The notes under the pieces: generated by a model
Databases searched by the model: none
Told to the model about the DNA's origin: nothing
The model's input: the letters and a program-made list of their open reading frames with translations, nothing else
Shown here: in pieces, positions 8,060 to 17,034 of the stretch
How positions within the stretch are numbered: the stretch's first letter is position 1
Layout of the letters: each line of letters begins with the position of its first letter
Program-made: the position numbers and the translations under genes
NCBI GenBank assembly: GCA_902761665.1
Contig: CACWLA010000028.1
Coordinates: 1-46,478 of the forward strand
DNA length: 46,478 nt
DNA from: an uncultured Lachnospiraceae bacterium
GTDB taxonomy: Bacteria > Bacillota > Clostridia > Lachnospirales > Lachnospiraceae
Direction of reading: 5' to 3'

Positions 8060-8245
8060 GCATAAGAACGCCCGGCTGACGGCACATGCGGCGGATAGAG
8101 CAGGCTCCGGAAAAAAACCGCGCATTCCTCTGCGCGGTTTTTACTGAGGTTCAGCGAAAATGCATCCGGCATTTTCGCGGTTTACGAGGCTGCCGGAAAG
8201 CCTGCGAGAAACCGCCGCATTCGTGCCCGTCCCGGGCGGGCGTCT
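8060..8245 (-). repeat. Dispersed intergenic repeat, copy A
   Basis: Read on the minus strand, this stretch shares long blocks, in the same order, with plus-strand 30715-30925: GGCACGAATGCGGC, CCGGCAGCCTCGT, GATGCATT, a hairpin with AACCGCG arms, and CCGCATGTGCCG. The two copies are therefore inverted relative to each other about 22 kb apart. Both are intergenic and each carries a terminator-like hairpin at the same internal place. No transposase is present. Confidence 0.75.
8113..8142. terminator. Bidirectional terminator inside dispersed repeat copy A
   Basis: AAAAACCGCGCA (8113-8124) and TGCGCGGTTTTT (8131-8142) form a 12-bp stem with T-runs both ways. It lies downstream of the TSUP gene (minus strand) and could terminate it. 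Confidence 0.85.
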
Positions 8246-8282
8246 GCCGGGCATGGGCTGCGCAGCTGCTGGACGGAGCAGA

Positions 8283-9008
8283 TCATATGTTGTTCAATAT
8301 CGTGATCACACCGGAGATGAAGACCATGAGGTAGACCATCTTGCGCAGCAGGTCGGGCTTCATCTTACCGGCCAGCAGCAGACCGACCCGTTCCCCGATC
8401 AGTATGGCTGCGATCGCCGCTGCCGATGCGGGAAGAAGGTCCGCCGTGATGATGCCGTTTGCCGCCCTGGTCACGTTGTTGACGACCGCCGCGATCAGAA
8501 AGAGCAGCTGCAGGTTCGTCGAATATTCCTCGCGCGTTTCGTATTTTTCCAGGTACAGGAGCGACATGAGCGGCCCGCCGATCCCGAAAAGCGCTGAGGA
8601 ACAGCCGGACACCACCGGACAGACGAACGTCGTCACGGGTGTTACGCGCAGGCGCGCCTTGTGAGACCAGATCAGGTAATACAGGCCGACGATGACAAGG
8701 AAGGCACCGAACAGGATCGCCATCACGCGCGTATTGATCTTCTGTACGAACTGGAGCGTCACCACGCTGACGATCAGATAAGGGATCGATGTCAGGATGA
8801 CGTATTTCGGCCGCAGTTTGTCACGAAATTTCCAGATCAGGAATGCAGACAGGAAGCCGCCGGAAATGGATGTCACCGCAGCAGCGTGCGGGATCGACAT
8901 CAGATGCGGCAGCACCACCATCATGACCAGGCCGCTGCCAAAACCGGCGACCGTCTGTACGACGCCGCCCGCAAACGTGATCAAAACCAAAGGGATCCAG
9001 AACTCCAT
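8283..9008 (-). CDS. TSUP (TauE/SafE) family membrane permease
   Basis: 241 residues if started at the ATG at 9006-9008 (MEFWIPLVLI), which has AGGAG at a proper distance; an in-frame ATG 30 bases upstream is poorly placed. Family features are the N-terminal FAGGVVQTVAGFGSGLVMM repeat and its counterpart VSGCSSALFGIGGPLMSL, with about eight helices. TSUP proteins export or import small anions such as sulfite, sulfoacetate or related organosulfonates; the substrate here is unknown. It is divergent from the ClC gene, with overlapping -10 boxes at 9059-9068. Confidence 0.92.
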   Translation of the reverse strand: MEFWIPLVLITFAGGVVQTVAGFGSGLVMMVVLPHLMSIPHAAAVTSISGGFLSAFLIWKFRDKLRPKYVILTSIPYLIVSVVTLQFVQKINTRVMAILFGAFLVIVGLYYLIWSHKARLRVTPVTTFVCPVVSGCSSALFGIGGPLMSLLYLEKYETREEYSTNLQLLFLIAAVVNNVTRAANGIITADLLPASAAAIAAILIGERVGLLLAGKMKPDLLRKMVYLMVFISGVITILNNI

Positions 9009-9037
9009 TTCCATCTCCTGAAGAAAAGAGCGAAGCA

Positions 9038-9068
9038 TTGACAGCCGCCCGCCATTTGATTATATAAT
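9038..9068 (+). promoter_or_regulatory. Promoter of the ClC gene
   Basis: Consensus TTGACA (9038-9043) is followed after 17 bp by TATATAAT (TATATA 9061-9066, or TATAAT 9063-9068 with a 19-bp spacer). Its -10 overlaps the -10 of the divergent TSUP promoter. Confidence 0.8.
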
Positions 9069-9087
9069 AGTATTCAGCTGCAGGCAA
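9059..9087 (-). promoter_or_regulatory. Promoter of the TSUP gene
   Basis: On the minus strand TTGCCT (9082-9087) and TATAAT (9059-9064), spacer 17 bp. It overlaps the plus-strand promoter face to face, so the two cannot be occupied together. Confidence 0.75.
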
Positions 9088-9149
9088 GGGGGAATCTCTC
9101 TGTTCCGCCCCCTCCTTGCAGTAAATATTTCCCGATCCGCACGCAAGAA

Positions 9150-10442
9150 ATGAACAACAACACAAAAGACAAGAAATATTCCCTGAAAAACAATCCCGTA
9201 GCCCACAGCATCCGCTATCTGGTCAAGTGGTCCCTTTTTGCCTGTGCCGCAGGCGCTGCCGGCGGACTGACCGGCGGACTGTTCGCGAAAGCGATCGGCT
9301 TCGTCACCTCCGTCCGTACGGATAAGCCCTGGATCCTGTACCTCCTGCCCCTCATCGGCGCGGTCATTGCCCTCCTTTACATGGGACTCCGCGAGGAAAA
9401 GAACCGCGGGACAAACATGATCCTGACCGCAGTCTCGGAAGGCAACGACGTCACCGTTCCGACCGGACCGCTCATCTTCGTCACCACGGTCCTCTCCCAT
9501 CTCGGTGGCGCTTCCGTCGGCCGGGAAGGCGCCGCCCTGCAGCTCGGGGGCTGGCTCGGCCGCCGCTTCGGCGAACTTCTGCGCTTTAACGACGACGACC
9601 GCCGCATTGCCGTCATGAGCGGCATGAGTGCCGTGTTCGCCGCACTCTTCGGCACGCCTGTTGCCGCCGCCATCTTCTCCATCGAAGTCATCCGCATCGG
9701 CGTCTTCCACTACGTTGCCCTCATCCCCTGCGTCTTCTCCGCCTTCATCGGCTCCGGCATTGCGAAACGCCTCGGTGTGGAACCGGAACTGTTTCCGATC
9801 GAACAGATCCCGTGGGCAGGTCTTGAAAACCTCCTCAAGGCTGCCGTTCTCGGCCTTCTCTGCGCCCTGCTCTCGATCCTGCTCGTCTTCACTTTCCACA
9901 AAGCCTCTGAGCTTTCCCGGAAACTCATTCCGAACGCGGTCCTGCGCGCTGCCGCCTGCGGCGCTCTGATCACCGGCCTTACGCTCCTTCTCGGCACTGC
10001 GGATTACAGCGGCGCCGGCACGGGCCTAATCGAAAAAGCCATGGCCGGAGAAGCCGGAGCCTTTGCCTTCCTGCTGAAACTCATCTTCACGGCGCTTGCC
10101 CTGGCCGGCGGCTTTAAGGGCGGTGAGATCGTTCCGACGCTCAGCATCGGTGCCTGTTTCGGTGCGCTATTCGGCAGCATTGCGGGGCTGCCCGTTCCCT
10201 TTGCCGCCGCGCTCGGCATGATCGCACTCTTTGCCGGCGCCACGAACTGCCCCATCGCCTCCCTCATGATCGCCATGGAAATGTTTAACGGCCGCGGCCT
10301 CCCGTTCTTCGCGATCACGGTCACCGTTTCCTTCGTCCTCTCGGGCTATTACAGCCTTTACGGCAGCCAGCGCTTCGCCTTCTCGAAGACCGGGATCAAG
10401 GTGGAGGAGATGCAGAAGCAAAAGCAGAATCAGCAAAACTGA
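9150..10442 (+). CDS. ClC-family chloride channel or H+/Cl- antiporter
   Basis: 430 residues with many helices. Signature segments are SHLGGASVGREGAALQLG (116-133), containing the gating Glu126 in GREGA, and the later GGFKGGEIVPTLSIGACFG, equivalent to the anion-binding GxFxP region. Length and topology match bacterial ClC proteins without a CBS domain. The external Glu argues for a transporter-type ClC, but the anion (Cl-, F-, nitrate) cannot be decided. The ATG at 9150 has almost no Shine-Dalgarno sequence. Its leader carries a GCAAGG/CCTTGC hairpin (9084-9119), which may affect expression. A terminator follows at 10472. Confidence 0.93.
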   Translation: MNNNTKDKKYSLKNNPVAHSIRYLVKWSLFACAAGAAGGLTGGLFAKAIGFVTSVRTDKPWILYLLPLIGAVIALLYMGLREEKNRGTNMILTAVSEGNDVTVPTGPLIFVTTVLSHLGGASVGREGAALQLGGWLGRRFGELLRFNDDDRRIAVMSGMSAVFAALFGTPVAAAIFSIEVIRIGVFHYVALIPCVFSAFIGSGIAKRLGVEPELFPIEQIPWAGLENLLKAAVLGLLCALLSILLVFTFHKASELSRKLIPNAVLRAAACGALITGLTLLLGTADYSGAGTGLIEKAMAGEAGAFAFLLKLIFTALALAGGFKGGEIVPTLSIGACFGALFGSIAGLPVPFAAALGMIALFAGATNCPIASLMIAMEMFNGRGLPFFAITVTVSFVLSGYYSLYGSQRFAFSKTGIKVEEMQKQKQNQQN

Positions 10443-10471
10443 AGTCCATGACCGGCAGAACCGCCGTCATG

Positions 10472-10505
10472 AAAAAAGCGCAGACCTCACGGCCTGCGCT
10501 TTTTT
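10472..10505. terminator. Bidirectional terminator between ClC and AEC genes
   Basis: AAAAAAGCGCAG (10472-10483) and CTGCGCTTTTTT (10494-10505) form a 12-bp stem with T-runs on both strands. The flanking genes are convergent. Confidence 0.93.
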
Positions 10506-10523
10506 CGCGTCATCAGCGGCGCG

Positions 10524-11429
10524 TCAGAACAAAAGAGTACACAGAAGGGTCACCGCGACCATGCTGTAAAGCAGATTGGCGGATACCCCGAAGGCGACCT
10601 CGCTGCCTTCAAATCCCTGCGTGAGCGCCATGGCCGGCGATGCACTCGGGATCGGCGAGAACAGGACGAGGATCATCGTGCTCCGGATCTCCCCGAAAGG
10701 GATGACCCGGAACCAGACCAGCAGCGCTGCGCTTATCGTAATGACAAGGCGCACGGCCAGCGCCGTGATATTGGTCTTCGGCAGTTGTTTCGGAAATTCA
10801 AACAGCAGGCCGAGGGCCAGCAGGGACACCGCCGCGTTGGCATTCGCAATGGGTCTGATCGCCGTGATCACGACGTCCGGGATCGAAATGCGGAGAAGGC
10901 ACAGCAGCATCATGGCGAGGCTCGTCATGGCAGCGATATTGCTGAGAAAGCCCTTGCCGATCTCCTTTAGGCTGACTTTGTGTTCTCCGGCAGTCAGGAG
11001 CCCGATCATCAGCGGCGTAATGAAGAAGAAGCTGAAGGTAATGGGCAGGTTGAACATGACGAGCGATGCGATCTCATGTTCCGTCGCGAACATCTGCAGG
11101 ACCGGCAGCGCGAAGCCCGTCGTATTGAAGCAGGGAATGCAGTACTGCAGGATAAAGACCGTCTCCTTCGGCTTCTTGCGGCTCAGGATCACCGCTGCCG
11201 CGATCAGGACCGCGTTGACGCCCATCCCCCAGAGCAGCGCGCCGACCAGCTCACCCGACAGGACCTTGCCGTTCAGGTTGCAGATATACACGAAGGGAAG
11301 CAGGATGCGTATCGCCACCTTTGACAGCACTTTCGCCGTCGATGCCGGGAAAGTCCCCGTCTTCTTCATCAGATAGCCGATCATGATGATCAGCATGATC
11401 CCTGCCGTTTTGATCAGTACCGTCAGCAT
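10524..11429 (-). CDS. AEC (auxin efflux carrier) family transporter
   Basis: 301 residues, about ten helices in two halves. It starts MLTVLIKTAGIMLIIMIGYLMKKTGTFP and has STAKVLSKVAIRILLPFVYICNLNG, the N-terminal AEC pattern. Bacterial AEC members move organic anions such as malate or malonate; the substrate is unknown. It has a strong private promoter (11483-11511) and is transcribed alone, ending at the shared terminator at 10472. Two further AEC genes lie at 26497 and 27453, but this one is clearly more divergent from them than they are from each other. Confidence 0.9.
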   Translation of the reverse strand: MLTVLIKTAGIMLIIMIGYLMKKTGTFPASTAKVLSKVAIRILLPFVYICNLNGKVLSGELVGALLWGMGVNAVLIAAAVILSRKKPKETVFILQYCIPCFNTTGFALPVLQMFATEHEIASLVMFNLPITFSFFFITPLMIGLLTAGEHKVSLKEIGKGFLSNIAAMTSLAMMLLCLLRISIPDVVITAIRPIANANAAVSLLALGLLFEFPKQLPKTNITALAVRLVITISAALLVWFRVIPFGEIRSTMILVLFSPIPSASPAMALTQGFEGSEVAFGVSANLLYSMVAVTLLCTLLF

Positions 11430-11482
11430 ACATAACCTCGGTTCCCGTGCAGCCCCTCCGGGCTGCGGACATTTACGCTCCG

Positions 11483-11511
11483 AGTATAGAACCGTCGGGG
11501 CAAAATGTCAA
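11483..11511 (-). promoter_or_regulatory. Promoter of the AEC gene at 10524
   Basis: On the minus strand a TTGACA box (11506-11511) and TATACT (11483-11488), spacer 17 bp. Confidence 0.85.
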
Positions 11512-11539
11512 AGAACTTGGCCCCCTTTCGCCATATTCA

Positions 11540-11568
11540 TTTACTTCTGCCGCTTTCTCGGCTATAAT
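11540..11568 (+). promoter_or_regulatory. Promoter of the dihydrolipoyl dehydrogenase gene
   Basis: TTTACT (11540-11545) and TATAAT (11563-11568), spacer 17 bp, about 50 bp before the start codon. No glycine aptamer blocks are present in this short leader. Confidence 0.75.
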
Positions 11569-11617
11569 GGACGAAGAAACAGATCACATGCCGCTCTCGG
11601 CATGAAAAGAGGTAAAA

Positions 11618-12982
11618 ATGGAACAGTATGACATCCTGGTCATCGGCGCGGGGCCGGGCGGCTATTCGCTCGCCATCGCCGCAGCCAAGCGCGGCCTGAA
11701 GGTCGCGGTATTTGAAAAAGAACACGTCGGCGGCACCTGCCTGAACGTCGGCTGCATCCCGACCAAGTTCTTCGTGGACAAGGCAAATGCGCTGGAAAAA
11801 GCCCGCGCGCTTACGGCGCAGAGCATCTTCGACCGTGTGCCCGGTTTTGATTTCGCGAAGATCGTGGAAGGCAAGGACGAAGTCGTCGGCAAGCTTACCG
11901 GCGGCGTCAGTTTCCTGCTGAAAAAGACCGGCTGCGAAGTCGTGAGCGGCGAGGCCGTCCTGAAACCCGACCGGGTCGTGGAATGCGCCGGCAGGGTATT
12001 TCAGGGAAAGAACGTCATCATTGCGACCGGTTCCGATACCCTCGTCATCCCCATCCCGGGGCATGAGTTCTGCATTGATTCCACCCGCGCGCTCAGCCTG
12101 CCGGCCGTCCCGAAAAGCATGGTCGTCATGGGCGGCGGCGTGATCGGCCTTGAGCTTGCCTGCGCCTTTGCTGCGTTCGGGACAAAAGTCACGATCGTCG
12201 AAATGCTGCCCGAGATCATGGGCCGTGAGGAAAAGACCGCCGTCAGAATGGTCACCCGGAACATGGAAGCCATGGGCATCACGATCAGGACCGGTGCAAG
12301 GATGCTGCGCGTGGAAAAGGACGGCGAACTGCTGAAGGCCGTTTATGAGAAAGACGGTGCCGAAGAAACGGTTACCTGCGAGCAGGTCCTGATGGCTGTC
12401 GGAAGAAAAGCCGTTCTGCCCGGGATCGATGCGGAGGCGCTGGGACTCGCGCTTGACGCGAAGAGATGCGTCAAAGTGGACGAACGGCAGCGCACGAACC
12501 TGCCCGGGGTCTACGCCGTCGGCGACGCTGCGGGCGGCCTGCAGCTCGCCCACGCTGCCTATGCGGAGGCTGAAGCCGCGCTTGCCGACATCCTCGGTGA
12601 AGCGCATGAGAGCGCGCCCATCCCGGCCTGCACCTACACCATCCCCTGCTTTGCCAGGGTCGGCCTGACGCTGAAGGAAGCCCGCGCCGCCGGATACGCT
12701 CCCGCCCTCGGTACCTTTGATTACAGTGCCAACGGCATGGCGCTTGCCGAAGGCGCCGCCGGCTGCGTGTTCGTGGTCGCGGACAAAGCCTCCGGCCGGA
12801 CCCTCGGCGTCACCGTGGTCGGCCCCGACGCTGCCGAACTCATCGCCCTCGGCGCAAAAGCCGTCGCTGACGGCCTGACCACCGCCGACTGGGAAAAGAT
12901 GGTCGTCGCCCACCCCTCGCTCACGGAATCCCTCCGCGAAGCTGCCCTCGACTGCTTCCGGAGATCGGTACATAAGGGCTGA
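11618..12982 (+). CDS. lpdA: Dihydrolipoyl dehydrogenase
   Basis: FAD flavoprotein that reoxidises dihydrolipoyl groups and reduces NAD+; it is the L-protein of glycine cleavage and E3 of 2-oxoacid dehydrogenases. 454 residues. FAD-binding GAGPGG (10-15), redox disulfide GGTCLNVGCIPTK (Cys41, Cys46), NAD-binding GGGVIGLE, second FAD segment YAVGDAAGG, and C-terminal active-site His432/Glu437 in AHPSLTE. There is no N-terminal lipoyl domain. AAGAGG precedes the ATG. It is the only L-protein candidate in the window, but it stands alone, 24 kb from the gcv operon and without its riboswitch, so it may serve several complexes. Confidence 0.95.
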   Translation: MEQYDILVIGAGPGGYSLAIAAAKRGLKVAVFEKEHVGGTCLNVGCIPTKFFVDKANALEKARALTAQSIFDRVPGFDFAKIVEGKDEVVGKLTGGVSFLLKKTGCEVVSGEAVLKPDRVVECAGRVFQGKNVIIATGSDTLVIPIPGHEFCIDSTRALSLPAVPKSMVVMGGGVIGLELACAFAAFGTKVTIVEMLPEIMGREEKTAVRMVTRNMEAMGITIRTGARMLRVEKDGELLKAVYEKDGAEETVTCEQVLMAVGRKAVLPGIDAEALGLALDAKRCVKVDERQRTNLPGVYAVGDAAGGLQLAHAAYAEAEAALADILGEAHESAPIPACTYTIPCFARVGLTLKEARAAGYAPALGTFDYSANGMALAEGAAGCVFVVADKASGRTLGVTVVGPDAAELIALGAKAVADGLTTADWEKMVVAHPSLTESLREAALDCFRRSVHKG

Positions 12983-13033
12983 ACCGCCTCCGGATCCGTC
13001 GTAATCCCGCAAGCCAGGAAAAGAATAAGCAAA

Positions 13034-13077
13034 ACGCAAACCCGCCGGCCGCATGAAAGCAGCCGGCGGGTTTGCGT
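13034..13077. terminator. Bidirectional terminator after lpdA and the GH13 gene
   Basis: A 16-bp inverted repeat (ACGCAAACCCGCCGGC, 13034-13049, and its complement 13062-13077) between convergent genes. Terminal T-runs are short (TTTGCGTT). Confidence 0.85.
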
Positions 13078-13123
13078 TATCGTTTCAGAAATCGTTGTTT
13101 ATCTGTCAGATAATAACCCTTTT

Positions 13124-15109
13124 TCACCACACGTATATTTCCGCGCTCTGCGGCAGCAGGTTCAGGTCCACCGTCCCCATGGGCGTCGGAACGTTCTTAC
13201 GCCCCAGACTGCAGGCAAGCGTGCTTGAATGCAGCACCCGCGTGACGGCGTGCGGCGCCGCACCGGTGACGTCCGACAGATCGACGCGCAGGCGGGCGGG
13301 TTCCGTCCCGGTATGGATCACGACGAGTGACGCGTCCTTCCCCAGGAAACGCCCGTAGACCGCAAGATCCTCGTCCATGATCACCGGAACGAGAGAGCCG
13401 GCCGTGAACATCGGAATGTTCTTGTGCAGGCGCACCGCGTTCAGGTAGAAATCCTGCAGGACCGTATCCTCCTTCCCCCAGGGGTAAGGCCGGCGGTTGT
13501 CCGGATCGGTAAACCCGCAGAGGCCGGCTTCGTCGCCGTAGTAGATCCCGGGCGCGCCGGGCAGGGTCATCTGCATCACGACGGCTGCCCGAAGAACAGC
13601 TTTCGAAACGCCTTTCTCCGCCTCGCCGGAGCCGAGCGGCCCAAGGCGTCCGGCCGTGTGGTTCGTACGCGACAGAAAACGAGAGTGGTCGTGGTTGTCC
13701 AGTTCGTTCAGCGCAGTCAGGAGCGATTGCTGCGGGAGCCTTGCCGAAGCCTTGCTGTAGCGCTCCCAGAAAAGCGCGCCGTCGCCCTCTTCCTCCGGAT
13801 CGTAGCCGTTGCTGTGCTTATCCATGCCGGTGAGAAAGAGGCTCACGGGATCCATGAAGGCGTCATAGTTCATGACGCTGTCCCACTCGTCGCCGGCCAG
13901 CCAGGACGAAGCGTCCCCGTAATGCTCAGCCAGGATGAGTGCGTCCGGCCTTGCCGCGCGTACGCGCTGCCGGAATTCCTTCCAGAAAGCGTGGTTCGCT
14001 TCCGGACTGTGCGCGGCGTCCGCTGCGACGTCCAGACGCCATCCATCCGCGTTAAACGGCGGGCTGACCCATTTTTCGGCAATGCGGAAGATCTCCTCCC
14101 GCAGTTCCGCCGAACCGTCCAGGTTCAGCTTCGGCAGCGTTTCGTTGTTCCACCAGCTCTCGTATTCGTGATACCCCAGATAGCGGAAAAACCGGGACGA
14201 TCTGCACTCAGAGTCCCACCAGGCTCCCACTTCACCGGTATATTTTCGGTATAACCCGTAACGATCCATCCACTTATGGAAATCGCCGCAGTGATTGAAC
14301 ACGCCGTCCAGCACCACGCGCATGCCGCGGGCATGAGCCCCCGCGATGAGTTTCGCGAGCAGGGCGTCCGAAGCCTCGAGGTTTTCCTTCGACGTCGTGC
14401 GGATACCGTAGCGGTCCGCGCCCTCCGCATCCTTCACGATCACCCCCAGATGAGGATCCACGTGCTCGTAGTCCTGGGTATTGTATTTATGGCTCGAAGG
14501 CGATACGAAGATCGGGTTCATGTAGATGACATCGGTCCCGAGCCCCTTAAGGTAATCCAGGTGATCGATGATGCCCTGCAGGTCTCCGCCGTAGAAGCAG
14601 TTGAAATCACCGGCCGTGACAGGCTCGTCCCAGGCCGCATGCCGGCAGGGAGCGCCCGTTGAGTCCGTGTATTCCCTGTCCGCCGGATCGTTCGACGGAT
14701 CGCCGTTCGCGAAGCGGTCCGGAAAGATCTGATACCAGACGGCGCCGCGCGCCCAGTCCGGTACGGCAAAATGCGGCAGCACGGTGAAAGGCTGCACCTC
14801 CGCCGCCATCTGCGACAGGCCGTTCCTGCCGTAATACCACACGGTCCCGTCCTCTGCGGCCGTGATGAAATAATACTCTGCCTTGTCCCGGACGCCCTCT
14901 GCTTCGGCCTCCCAGAAAACGTAAACGCCCTCTTCCTCTGCCGGTTTCATCTCGCGCACCGATGCCTCGCCGTCCGCCGTAAGATGCAGAGAGACAGTGG
15001 TTTCCAGGCCCTTCAGGACCCGGAAGCGTACCGTAAACGGTTCGCCTTCGCGGGGTTCCGCGGGCGTGCGGAAATTCACTGTCTCATCGCTGAAATACTG
15101 CAGGGTCAT
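13124..15109 (-). CDS. Neopullulanase/cyclomaltodextrinase-like alpha-glycosidase (GH13)
   Basis: 661 residues. An N-terminal beta domain of about 110 residues (likely CBM34) precedes the catalytic barrel, which begins WARGAVWYQIFPDRFANGD. GH13 regions: I DGVFNH (268-273), II GWRLDVAAD with nucleophile Asp360, III Glu395 in ILAEHYGD, IV NHD (472-474). The layout and YQIFPDRF motif point to the cyclomaltodextrinase/neopullulanase/maltogenic-amylase subgroup, which cleaves maltodextrins inside the cell; no signal peptide is present. It lies 42 bp after ftsH on the same strand, with no clear promoter of its own, so it is probably read through from the ftsH operon. This is an odd place for a sugar enzyme. 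Confidence 0.93.
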   Translation of the reverse strand: MTLQYFSDETVNFRTPAEPREGEPFTVRFRVLKGLETTVSLHLTADGEASVREMKPAEEEGVYVFWEAEAEGVRDKAEYYFITAAEDGTVWYYGRNGLSQMAAEVQPFTVLPHFAVPDWARGAVWYQIFPDRFANGDPSNDPADREYTDSTGAPCRHAAWDEPVTAGDFNCFYGGDLQGIIDHLDYLKGLGTDVIYMNPIFVSPSSHKYNTQDYEHVDPHLGVIVKDAEGADRYGIRTTSKENLEASDALLAKLIAGAHARGMRVVLDGVFNHCGDFHKWMDRYGLYRKYTGEVGAWWDSECRSSRFFRYLGYHEYESWWNNETLPKLNLDGSAELREEIFRIAEKWVSPPFNADGWRLDVAADAAHSPEANHAFWKEFRQRVRAARPDALILAEHYGDASSWLAGDEWDSVMNYDAFMDPVSLFLTGMDKHSNGYDPEEEGDGALFWERYSKASARLPQQSLLTALNELDNHDHSRFLSRTNHTAGRLGPLGSGEAEKGVSKAVLRAAVVMQMTLPGAPGIYYGDEAGLCGFTDPDNRRPYPWGKEDTVLQDFYLNAVRLHKNIPMFTAGSLVPVIMDEDLAVYGRFLGKDASLVVIHTGTEPARLRVDLSDVTGAAPHAVTRVLHSSTLACSLGRKNVPTPMGTVDLNLLPQSAEIYVW

Positions 15110-15151
15110 CTGAGGACAAACCTCTTCCTGTAAAATGGTTTATTGATGGTG

Positions 15152-17020
15152 TTATGAAATCGTCTTCGGGGTGGTGTCCATGGCTTCGCTGAAGATGGCT
15201 TCAAATTCGAACTGGTCGAGTTTTTCCTTCTCGATCAGCGCTTCCGCGACCGCCTTCATTGCCGGAAGATGTTCCTCCAGGATCGCCTTGGCCTTCCTGT
15301 AGCAGTCTCCCACGATGCCGCGGATCTCGTTGTCGATCAGGGAAGCGGTCTGCTCGCCGTATTCACGGGTGTGGCCGTAGTCGCGGCCGATGAAGACCTC
15401 GCCCTCTCCGCCGTAGTCGATCATGCCGATGGAATCGCTCATGCCGTACTTCATGACCATGGCCTTTGCGCGCGCCGTCGCGTTCTTGATGTCCTGGCTG
15501 GCACCGGTCGTGATGTCGCCGAAGGTCAGTTCCTCCGCGATGCGGCCGCCCAGATCCACCATGATCTGCTCAAGGATCTCCGTCTTCGTATTGAACATCT
15601 CATCCTTTTCCGGCAGCGGCATGGTATAGCCGGCGGCGCCGACGCCCGTCGGGATCACGGAGATCGTATGCACCGGGCCGACATGCGGCAGCACCTGGAA
15701 CAGGATCGCGTGGCCGGATTCGTGGTAAGCCGTAATGCGTTTTTCCTTATCGGAAATGACGTGGCTCTTCTTCTCGCCGCCGATGCCGACCTTGATGAAG
15801 GCGCGGTCCAGATCGGACTGGATGAGATACTGGCGGTTCTCCTTGGCAGCGATGATGGCCGCCTCGTTCAGGAGGTTCTCCAGGTCTGCGCCGGAAAAGC
15901 CTGCCGTCGTCTGTGCAACGCGCTTAAGGTCAATGTCGTCGCCCAGCGGCTTGTTGCGGGCATGCACCTTCAGGATGGCTTCACGGGCTTTGACGTCAGG
16001 CCGCGAGACGCCGATCTTCCGGTCGAAACGGCCGGGCCTGAGGATCGCCGGGTCAAGAATGTCCACACGGTTCGTTGCCGCCATCACGATGATGCCGGAG
16101 TTTACGCCGAAGCCGTCCATTTCCACGAGCAGCTGGTTCAGTGTCTGCTCCCTCTCGTCGTGGCTGCCGCCGAGGCCTGCGCCGCGCTGGCGCGCCACGG
16201 CGTCGATCTCATCGATGAAGACGATGCACGGCGCGTTTTTCTTTGCTTCCGCAAAGAGGTCACGGACGCGGCTCGCGCCGACGCCGACGAACATCTCCAC
16301 GAAGTCGGAACCGGAAATGCTGAAGAAAGGCACGTGCGCCTCGCCGGCGATGGCCTTCGCCAGCAGCGTCTTGCCGGTACCGGGCGGGCCGACGAGCAGG
16401 ATGCCCTTCGGGATCCGCGCGCCGAGGTCAGTGTATTTCTTCGGATCCTTCAGGAAATCGACGATCTCCTCCAGATCCTCCTTTTCCTCCTGCAGGCCGG
16501 CCACGTCCTTGAAGGTCGTCTTGCTGCCCTTCACGAGCGTCGCCCGGCTCTTGCCGAAGTCCATCATCTTCGCGTTCGCGCCGCCTCCGCCGTTCGCGCG
16601 GACCAGCATGATGACTACGAAGGCCAGCACGCCGACCGTCAGCACGATCGAGATGATCGTCCACACGTCCGTCTTCGACTGCACGTCGGTCATCGTCCAT
16701 TTGAGCTTTGCGCCCTTGCTCTGGTACTGCATGAGCGTTTTCTGGACTTCGCCGGTATCGCCGGTAAAGAAATAGTAATTGGTCTTGTCGTTGTCGATAT
16801 TGAAATAGACCGTTCCGGTCGGCACGTCGGTGTTCTGTTTGATGGTCACGGCCGTCACGGTATTTTTCTCCAGTTGGTCGATGAACTCGCTCAGATACAC
16901 CTCCTTGGTGTTCCGGTTTCCGCCCAGCGCAATGGCATAAAACACGATCGACAGCACCAGAAGCAGCAGGATCATGATCCCGGGGCTTCGGCGCTGCATC
17001 TGCGGCTGGTTCTGGCTCAT
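15152..17020 (-). CDS. ftsH: ATP-dependent zinc metalloprotease FtsH
   Basis: Membrane AAA+ protease for quality control and regulated proteolysis. 622 residues: helices at about 14-33 and 119-141 flank a roughly 85-residue outer domain, followed by Walker A GPPGTGKT (211-218), Walker B IVFIDEID (267-274 region), the SRH segment [20 protein letters not shown], and the zinc site HESGH (433-437). AAGGAG lies six bases before the ATG. It follows hpt by 14 bp, in the tilS-hpt-ftsH order well known from Bacillus. Length is typical and nothing is missing. Confidence 0.98.
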   Translation of the reverse strand: MSQNQPQMQRRSPGIMILLLLVLSIVFYAIALGGNRNTKEVYLSEFIDQLEKNTVTAVTIKQNTDVPTGTVYFNIDNDKTNYYFFTGDTGEVQKTLMQYQSKGAKLKWTMTDVQSKTDVWTIISIVLTVGVLAFVVIMLVRANGGGGANAKMMDFGKSRATLVKGSKTTFKDVAGLQEEKEDLEEIVDFLKDPKKYTDLGARIPKGILLVGPPGTGKTLLAKAIAGEAHVPFFSISGSDFVEMFVGVGASRVRDLFAEAKKNAPCIVFIDEIDAVARQRGAGLGGSHDEREQTLNQLLVEMDGFGVNSGIIVMAATNRVDILDPAILRPGRFDRKIGVSRPDVKAREAILKVHARNKPLGDDIDLKRVAQTTAGFSGADLENLLNEAAIIAAKENRQYLIQSDLDRAFIKVGIGGEKKSHVISDKEKRITAYHESGHAILFQVLPHVGPVHTISVIPTGVGAAGYTMPLPEKDEMFNTKTEILEQIMVDLGGRIAEELTFGDITTGASQDIKNATARAKAMVMKYGMSDSIGMIDYGGEGEVFIGRDYGHTREYGEQTASLIDNEIRGIVGDCYRKAKAILEEHLPAMKAVAEALIEKEKLDQFEFEAIFSEAMDTTPKTIS

Positions 17021-17034
17021 AAAAAACTCCTTAA

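Larger units (their letters stand above)
7768..8282. other. Non-coding interval of about 0.5 kb
   Basis: No convincing gene. The left part (7768-7860) is AT-rich. It is followed by a small stem GAGCTGA/TCAGCTC near 7870-7886, a terminator-like hairpin at 7909-7946, and then GC-rich sequence that includes a copy of the dispersed repeat (8060-8245) with its own terminator hairpin. A small RNA ending at 7946 is possible, but no clear promoter was found. Confidence 0.6.

Noticed and set aside
9069-9149. Fluoride riboswitch upstream of the ClC gene
   Set aside because: The conserved GGCGATG...-type core is absent; only a simple hairpin is present.
11537-13054. 505-codon minus-strand open frame
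   Set aside because: Antisense to lpdA.
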